From JANOQP01 sp044227705 (GTDB lineage: Bacteria; Bacteroidota; Bacteroidia; Chitinophagales; Saprospiraceae), in NCBI GenBank assembly GCA_044227705.1, contig JBGAWE010000079.1:1-18225 (forward strand): DNA of 18,225 nt. The letters run 5' to 3'. The translations under genes were made by a program, and so were the position numbers. Each line of letters begins with the position of its first letter. Within the stretch, counting starts at the first letter, position 1. Under the pieces are notes generated by a model. That model searched no databases. It saw only the letters and a program-made list of their open reading frames with translations, and had not been told where the DNA came from. Shown piece by piece: positions 14,241-18,225 of the stretch.

Positions 14241-14672
14241 GTGGCTGCACCGAAAAAAAGAGTCGTCAAAGATTACGAGGCCCTCTCCGAGGAGATTGTC
14301 CACGACCTGAAGATCAAGTACCCCACCGGCTACGAGACGCACCTCATCTCGTACACCGACGCGAAGGGCAACCGCGTGTCGGCCCTGCCGTTCGAGACGG
14401 ACGACACCTATTATCTGATCCGTATGACCGTCGGCGACGCCAAGCGCATCGTCAAAGAGGACGATGATTTCGACGACGACGGCGTGCTCCGCGAGGGTTT
14501 CAGCGGCGCGGGCGACGCCCCATCCGCCCACGACGACGACGACGAGGCCGTCACCGAGGAGGACCAAGAGGAGTTCAACGACGACGACTCGGGCGAGGAC
14601 GACCACATCATCGTCACTCGCCGTCGCGACAACGACGAGGAGGAAGGCGGGGACATGGGCGACGACTATTGA
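14241..14672 (+). CDS. Small acidic protein of unknown function
   Basis: A 143-residue cytoplasmic protein without a signal peptide. I cannot name its family. The N-terminal half (1-75) looks folded: VVKDYEALSEEIVHDLKIKYPTG, then LISYTDAKGNRVSALPFETDDTYYLIRM. The C-terminal half is extremely acidic and probably disordered, with runs such as EDDDFDDDG and HDDDDEAVTEEDQEEFNDDDS and a terminal GGDMGDDY. The start is GTG at 14241, the only in-frame start giving the basic lead MAAPKKR; no in-frame ATG occurs before it. It is followed after 24 nt by the convergent ABC permease, with a small hairpin (14682-14699) between. Confidence 0.75.
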   Translation: MAAPKKRVVKDYEALSEEIVHDLKIKYPTGYETHLISYTDAKGNRVSALPFETDDTYYLIRMTVGDAKRIVKEDDDFDDDGVLREGFSGAGDAPSAHDDDDEAVTEEDQEEFNDDDSGEDDHIIVTRRRDNDEEEGGDMGDDY

Positions 14673-14681
14673 TGGAGTGGT

Positions 14682-14699
14682 TGAGGAGCCTTTTCCTCA
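14682..14699. terminator. Small hairpin between convergent genes
   Basis: TGAGGA (14682-14687) and TCCTCA (14694-14699) pair perfectly around a 6-nt loop, overlapping the permease stop codon. No U-tract is present, so termination activity is doubtful. Confidence 0.25.
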
Positions 14700-15935
14700 C
14701 TCGTACCGCAGCGCCTCGATCGGGTCGAGCCGTGCGGCCTTCAGGGCCGGGTATAGCCCTGACACGATTCCCACCAGAAAGCAGAGCGAGAAGCCGAGGG
14801 CCATCCACGCCCAGGGGATGAGGAATTTTCCATGAAAAATGACGGTCACGATGTTGCCTATGGCGATGCCGAGCGCCACGCCGACCACGCCGCCGATGAG
14901 GCAGATGGCGACCGCCTCGGCAAGGAACTGGGTCATGATGGTGCGCCGCGTGGCGCCGATGGCCTTCGTGATGCCGATCTCCTTCGTCCGCTCGGTGACC
15001 GAGACGAGCATGATGTTCATCAAACCGATGGCCGCGCCGAGTAGCGTCATCAGGCCGATGGCGATGGTGGCGAGGCGCAGTTTCACGGTGTTCTCTTTCA
15101 AAACGGAGGCGATGGAGTCGCTCTTTTCGATGTCGAAGTCGTCCTCGTCGCCAGGACGGAGGCCGCGCATCTGGCGGAAAAGGCCCGTCGCCGAGCCGAT
15201 GGCCGCGTCCATTTGGAGCGGGTCGTTGACGGAAATCAGCACATCGAAGCCCGATTCGTTCGTCCCAAAATCCGTTTTCACCGCGTCGAGCGTGCCGAGG
15301 ACGCGCCGATCCTCGCTCGCGTTCATGCCCGAGCCTTTCGTTTTCAAGACCCCAACGACGCGGTACCGGGCGTTGTCGACCGAGATGTCCTGCCCGACGG
15401 CGCGGTCGTGGCCTTTCCCGAAGAGCTTCTCCGCCACGTCAGCGCCGAGCAGGCAGACGTGGCGGCCATCGTTGATTTCACCGTCTGAAAAAGCCCGGCC
15501 GAACTCGACCTCGAAGCCTTTCGCCGTCAGGTAGTTCTCGCCGATGCCGAACACGCCGATGTTCGGGTTGGTCTTTTTGTCGGCCCATTTGATGGTGTGG
15601 TTGTCGTCCGCCGAGAAGGAGACGCTGACGCGGGCCGGGAAGTCGAACCGCTCCTTGAAGCCCATCGCTTGGTCGTAGGTGATTCGCTCGCCGCGCTTCG
15701 ACTTCTTGCCGCCCCGGTTGGCGTGGACGCTGCCCCACTTCCTTTCGAACGAGAAGCTGTTGGCCCCCAGCCCCGAAAAGCTGTCGTTGAGCGACCCCGC
15801 CAGCGCGTCGATGGCGGTCAAAATCCCGACGAGGGCCATGATCCCGAAGGCGATGATGAGCAGGGTGAGGACGCTGCGCAGGCGGTTGTTGCCGATGTTC
15901 TGCCACGCCATTTTGAATATCTCGGAGAAAGCCAT
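14697..15935 (-). CDS. MacB/FtsX-type ABC transporter permease
   Basis: A 412-residue inner-membrane permease of the MacB/LolC/FtsX class, which couples a cytoplasmic ATPase to periplasmic mechanical work such as efflux or lipoprotein transfer. TM1 is at about 21-41 (RSVLTLLIIAFGIMALVGIL), followed by a MacB periplasmic core domain (about 45-280). Three C-terminal TMs follow, with ERTKEIGITKAIGATRRTI forming the cytoplasmic coupling loop after TM2. It ends in the family's terminal motif LYPALKAARLDPIEALRYE. The ATG at 15935 gives MAFSEIFKMAWQNIGNNRLRS, typical of the family; upstream in-frame sequence includes the terminator and is not credible. No ATPase gene is adjacent in the window, so the partner is elsewhere. 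Confidence 0.93.
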   Translation of the reverse strand: MAFSEIFKMAWQNIGNNRLRSVLTLLIIAFGIMALVGILTAIDALAGSLNDSFSGLGANSFSFERKWGSVHANRGGKKSKRGERITYDQAMGFKERFDFPARVSVSFSADDNHTIKWADKKTNPNIGVFGIGENYLTAKGFEVEFGRAFSDGEINDGRHVCLLGADVAEKLFGKGHDRAVGQDISVDNARYRVVGVLKTKGSGMNASEDRRVLGTLDAVKTDFGTNESGFDVLISVNDPLQMDAAIGSATGLFRQMRGLRPGDEDDFDIEKSDSIASVLKENTVKLRLATIAIGLMTLLGAAIGLMNIMLVSVTERTKEIGITKAIGATRRTIMTQFLAEAVAICLIGGVVGVALGIAIGNIVTVIFHGKFLIPWAWMALGFSLCFLVGIVSGLYPALKAARLDPIEALRYE

Positions 15936-15946
15936 CCTTTTTGTGG

Positions 15947-15970
15947 TGAGGGATGAATGATGAGGGATGA
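15947..15970. repeat. Short direct repeat before the permease start
   Basis: TGAGGGATGA occurs at 15947-15956 and again at 15961-15970, four bases apart. On the coding strand it reads TCATCCCTCA twice just upstream of the ATG at 15935. It could be a small operator or slippage product. Confidence 0.6.
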
Positions 15971-16012
15971 GTTCGGGCGGTTCTCGCGCATTCCTCTCCC
16001 CCGATTTTTTGT

Positions 16013-16050
16013 AAAAATAAAAATGCCCCGACCGCGGGGCCGGGGCATTT
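16013..16050 (-). terminator. Rho-independent terminator of the PorT-like gene
   Basis: Stem AAATGCCCCG (16021-16030) / CGGGGCATTT (16041-16050) is perfect over 10 bp with a 10-nt GC-rich loop. On the minus strand it is followed by TTTTTATTTTT (16011-16021 region), the proper exit tract for a transcript from the PorT-like gene, whose stop lies 38 nt before. Confidence 0.88.
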
Positions 16051-16087
16051 CGATGAAGGTTGGCAATCGCTCGATTGGAGCGCGCCC

Positions 16088-16804
16088 TCAATCTGCGTCG
16101 AAGACCACGCCCAGCTTAATGGTCAGCCCGCTGATGGTGTTCTTTGAGTCGTCGCCCGCGTTCTTCGTCACGTCGAACAGGCCGCCCTGATAATAGAGGC
16201 CGCCGACGAGGGCGATGCTCGGCCGGACGCTGTACTCCAGCCCGCCACCGATGGCCCACGAGAGGTTGAGCGCCTTCGAGGTCTCCTTTATTTCGATGTC
16301 CTCCTGGTTCTGCGAGTTGGTCTTGCGGATGTCGGCCAGCGCCTTCGTGCGGAAGGCCGGAACCAGCCCGGCCTCGATGTAGAAGCTGTAGTCCGAGTCC
16401 TCGTTCGAGCCGCCGCGCGCCTTCAGGCCGATGGGCACCTCGACGTAGTTCATCCGGTAGTGGATGTTGGCCCCCTTGACGAGGAGGCTGTCGTAACTGC
16501 CTTTCAGCCACGTCCCCGCCTGTTCGTAGCGCAGCGTGCCGCCGCTGTTGGCCGCAAGCCCCACGCCGACGGTCAGGCCGAGCTTGGGGCGGAAATAGTT
16601 CTCGACCGACGCTCCGAACTTGAACGCCGTGTTGGAGCCGTTGCCGCTGATGGTCTTCGGCTCCGACGAGCGCATCCACTGGAAAGACGGACTGGCCTGG
16701 ATGCCGAAGCGCAGCTTGTTCTGCTCGTACCGGCTGCGACCTTGACCCCAGAGGCCGGTCGCGGCGAGGGCAGTGAGGAGGAAAATGCCTGCAATTTTTT
16801 TCAT
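16088..16804 (-). CDS. PorT-like outer-membrane beta-barrel protein
   Basis: A 238-residue outer-membrane protein of the OMP beta-barrel / PorT family. Signal peptide about 1-21 (MKKIAGIFLLTALAATGLWGQ). The mature part consists of alternating amphipathic strands: LRFGIQASPSFQWM, AFKFGASVENYF, LGLTVGVGLAANSGG, MNYVEVPIGLKARGG, YSFYIEAGLVPAF, LSWAIGGGLEYSV, IALVGGLYYQGGLFDV. The last strand is GLTIKLGVVFDAD. The NYVEVPIGLK strand is typical of PorT-family proteins. PorT itself is needed for T9SS, but many family members have other roles, so orthology is not proven. It is divergent from gldB across 168 nt that contains an inverted repeat. Confidence 0.82.
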   Translation of the reverse strand: MKKIAGIFLLTALAATGLWGQGRSRYEQNKLRFGIQASPSFQWMRSSEPKTISGNGSNTAFKFGASVENYFRPKLGLTVGVGLAANSGGTLRYEQAGTWLKGSYDSLLVKGANIHYRMNYVEVPIGLKARGGSNEDSDYSFYIEAGLVPAFRTKALADIRKTNSQNQEDIEIKETSKALNLSWAIGGGLEYSVRPSIALVGGLYYQGGLFDVTKNAGDDSKNTISGLTIKLGVVFDAD

Positions 16805-16825
16805 AAAAACGTGTTTTTGCGCGGT

Positions 16826-16881
16826 TTTGACCGGAACGGGGCCGGGCGGAGGTCTTCTCGAAAGTGGCTGCCCCGGTCAAA
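16826..16881. promoter_or_regulatory. Perfect 9-bp inverted repeat in the porT-like/gldB divergent region
   Basis: TTTGACCGG (16826-16834) and CCGGTCAAA (16873-16881) are exact inverse copies, 38 nt apart, about 20 nt upstream of the PorT-like ATG and about 10 nt from the candidate gldB -33 box. This could be a paired operator serving both genes, or a long-loop hairpin in the PorT-like leader. Confidence 0.55.
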
Positions 16882-16890
16882 GCCCGACAG

Positions 16891-16919
16891 TTTGGGCGGC
16901 CGCCCGGCCGCTATTTTCG
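16891..16919 (+). promoter_or_regulatory. Candidate gldB promoter
   Basis: TTTG (16891-16894), 17-nt spacer, TATTTTCG (16912-16919), one mismatch from TAnnTTTG. Transcription would start near 16926, about 47 nt before the assigned gldB start. Confidence 0.42.
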
Positions 16920-16972
16920 CCGCCGTAAAGTAGATTTTCAACGATGCGATTGATGAAAAAGGAATCGAAGAA

Positions 16973-18040
16973 TTGAACAACCGAGGGATCGAGGCGTGGC
17001 CCCTGAAAGCTGTGGCCGCCTTGCTTTCCTTTTTCATCCTTTTCAATGCCTGCCGCTCGGGCGGCGGCGACGATTCGAGGCCCGTCCCCGACGTCTCCAA
17101 AATCAAGGTCAACATCCAGCTCGACCGCTTCGACCTCGACCTCTGGGCCGTCGACACGAACCGCCTCGCCGACGGCGTGGCCTTTTTGGAGAAGAAATAC
17201 CCGGACTTCGCCCCGGTCCTTTTCAACCAAATCCTGAAAAACCCGCGCGACCCGAAGGAGAAGCCCGAGCAAATCCTCGCCTCGCTCGTACTGCCGCCCG
17301 AGATGCGCGGCCTGAAGGACTCGGTCGAGCGCGCGTTCGGCGATTTTTCAAAGGAGAAAAAGGAGCTGGCGCGGCTCTGCCAGTATTACAGACACTACTT
17401 CCCCGGCAAGCCGGTGCCGCGCTTCCTCGTCGTCAGCACGGGCTACGGCTACGGTGCCTTCCCGGTCAGCGACAGCCTGTTCTGCCTCTCGCCGGAGTTC
17501 TTTTTGGGCGAAAACCACCCGGCCTACCGCACAATGCTCGACCTGCCCGACTTCATCCGCCGCCGGATGGACCCGAAGTATTTGACCTCGCAGGTCGCCG
17601 AGTCGCTGGCTGCCGATGCCGTCGGGCCGCCGTCGGGAGGCCGGAAACTGCTCGATGAAATCTTTTGGAACGGGAAGGCTTGGTTCGCGAAGGACGCCCT
17701 CCTCCCCGAGGCGCCCGACTCGATAAAATGGGGCTTCACCCAAAAACAGATGGACTGGTGCCGCCAGAACGAGCTCGAAATCTGGTCGTACATCCTCGAC
17801 AAAAAGCTCCTCTACTCGACCGAGCGCGACAAGTTCAAAAAGCTGACCGGCGAAAGCCCCAACGCCGGCGACGACCCGCCCGCCCTGCGCGAGGCCCCCG
17901 GCCGCGTCGCCAACTGGCTCGGCTACCGCATCTGCTGCGCGTGGATGCGCCGCCACCCGGGCATGAAGCTCGACGACCTGCTCGCGCAGCGCGACCCGCA
18001 GAAGTTTTTGGAAGAAGCCCGGTACAAGCCAGCGAAGTGA
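16973..18040 (+). CDS. gldB: Gliding motility lipoprotein GldB-like
   Basis: GldB is a lipoprotein required for gliding in flavobacteria; its biochemical role is not established. The 355-residue protein has an N-terminal hydrophobic segment ending FILFNAC, a lipobox-like site with Cys27. It then follows the family pattern: VNIQLDRFDLDLWAVDTNRL, LEKKYPDFAPVLFNQIL, FLVVSTGYGYGAFPVSDSLF, LSPEFFLGENHPAYRTML, LPEAPDSIKWGFTQKQMDWCRQNE, EIWSYILDKKLLYST and the tail EAPGRVANWLGYRI...LLAQRDPQKFLEEARYKPAK. Only TTG (16973) or GTG (17012) starts are in frame; TTG keeps a charged n-region. An ATGAAAAAG at 16953 is one frame away, so a small frameshift is possible. It converges on the next gene with 2 nt between stops. 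Confidence 0.88.
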   Translation: MNNRGIEAWPLKAVAALLSFFILFNACRSGGGDDSRPVPDVSKIKVNIQLDRFDLDLWAVDTNRLADGVAFLEKKYPDFAPVLFNQILKNPRDPKEKPEQILASLVLPPEMRGLKDSVERAFGDFSKEKKELARLCQYYRHYFPGKPVPRFLVVSTGYGYGAFPVSDSLFCLSPEFFLGENHPAYRTMLDLPDFIRRRMDPKYLTSQVAESLAADAVGPPSGGRKLLDEIFWNGKAWFAKDALLPEAPDSIKWGFTQKQMDWCRQNELEIWSYILDKKLLYSTERDKFKKLTGESPNAGDDPPALREAPGRVANWLGYRICCAWMRRHPGMKLDDLLAQRDPQKFLEEARYKPAK

Positions 18041-18042
18041 TC

Positions 18043-18225
18043 TCAGGCTTCCTCGGCCTGCGGCTCGTGGGCAAAAAGCCGTTTTTCGAGCGCAGGCGGC
18101 GGCACGAGGTCGCTCCATTTCCCGCCCGAGAGGACGGAAAGCGCGGCAAACCGCTCGCCCGACCAAGTCCCGAAAAGAGGGATTGGCTGCCCTCCGCCGA
18201 TGGTCTTCGCGGGCTTCCAGCCGAC
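18043..18225 (-). CDS. C-terminal fragment of an unidentified protein, runs off right edge
   Basis: Only the last 60 residues are in the window, in frame to the right edge, beginning VGWKPAKTIGGGQPIPLFGTW and ending ALEKRLFAHEPQAEEA. I do not recognise the family. Codon composition matches neighbouring genes, and the frame ends with TGA 2 nt from the gldB stop in a tail-to-tail arrangement. No terminator lies between, so the transcripts probably overlap. A real gene is likely from the frame and context, but it is supported by little sequence. Confidence 0.5.
   Translation of the reverse strand, partial: VGWKPAKTIGGGQPIPLFGTWSGERFAALSVLSGGKWSDLVPPPALEKRLFAHEPQAEEA

Overview
The window comes from a GC-rich member of the Bacteroidota. 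The evidence is convergent. It encodes type IX secretion (T9SS) and gliding components (PorP/SprF-like, PorE-like, PorT-like, GldB), a secreted protease with a T9SS C-terminal sorting domain, and short upstream boxes resembling the Bacteroidota -7 element TAnnTTTG. A Saprospiria-like lineage is my guess; no 16S gene is present to settle it. No rRNA, tRNA, CRISPR array, transposase or phage gene was seen, and the content reads as chromosomal.

Layout. Minus strand, 1-5522: a periplasmic thiol-redox cluster is transcribed right to left. It holds two tandem paralogous thioredoxin proteins with long C-terminal helical domains, a small exported NTF2/DUF4440-like protein, a polytopic membrane protein of unknown family (its start overlaps the preceding stop as ATGA) and a TlpA-like thioredoxin. 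The chaperone genes grpE and dnaJ (dnaJ runs off the left edge) follow on the same strand. A GH25 lysozyme-like gene (5713-6525, minus) sits upstream of the cluster. Plus strand, 6702-14672: a Dabb-domain protein, a large metzincin protease with four Fn3 domains and a sorting domain, a strong terminator, kdsA with a structured leader, a porP/sprF-like gene with an apparent 1-nt frameshift at its C-terminus, a porE-like TPR/PD40/OmpA-like gene, and a small very acidic protein. Right end: a MacB/FtsX-type ABC permease and a PorT-like beta-barrel (both minus), divergent gldB (plus), and the 3' end of an unidentified minus-strand gene.

How the parts fit. PorP/SprF-like, PorE-like, PorT-like and GldB proteins are envelope parts of T9SS/gliding machinery, and the metzincin protease is a likely T9SS cargo. 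KdsA supplies KDO for lipopolysaccharide, to which many T9SS cargos are finally attached. The exported thioredoxins could maintain thiols or disulfides in such envelope proteins.

Less ordinary signals: a two-copy palindromic dispersed repeat (about 5608-5684 and 12018-12090), the second copy ending at the porE-like start codon; two interleaved stems in the kdsA leader (pseudoknot or mutually exclusive hairpins); the porP frameshift with a recoverable conserved tail; and perfect inverted repeats in the gldB/porT-like divergent region and upstream of the protease.
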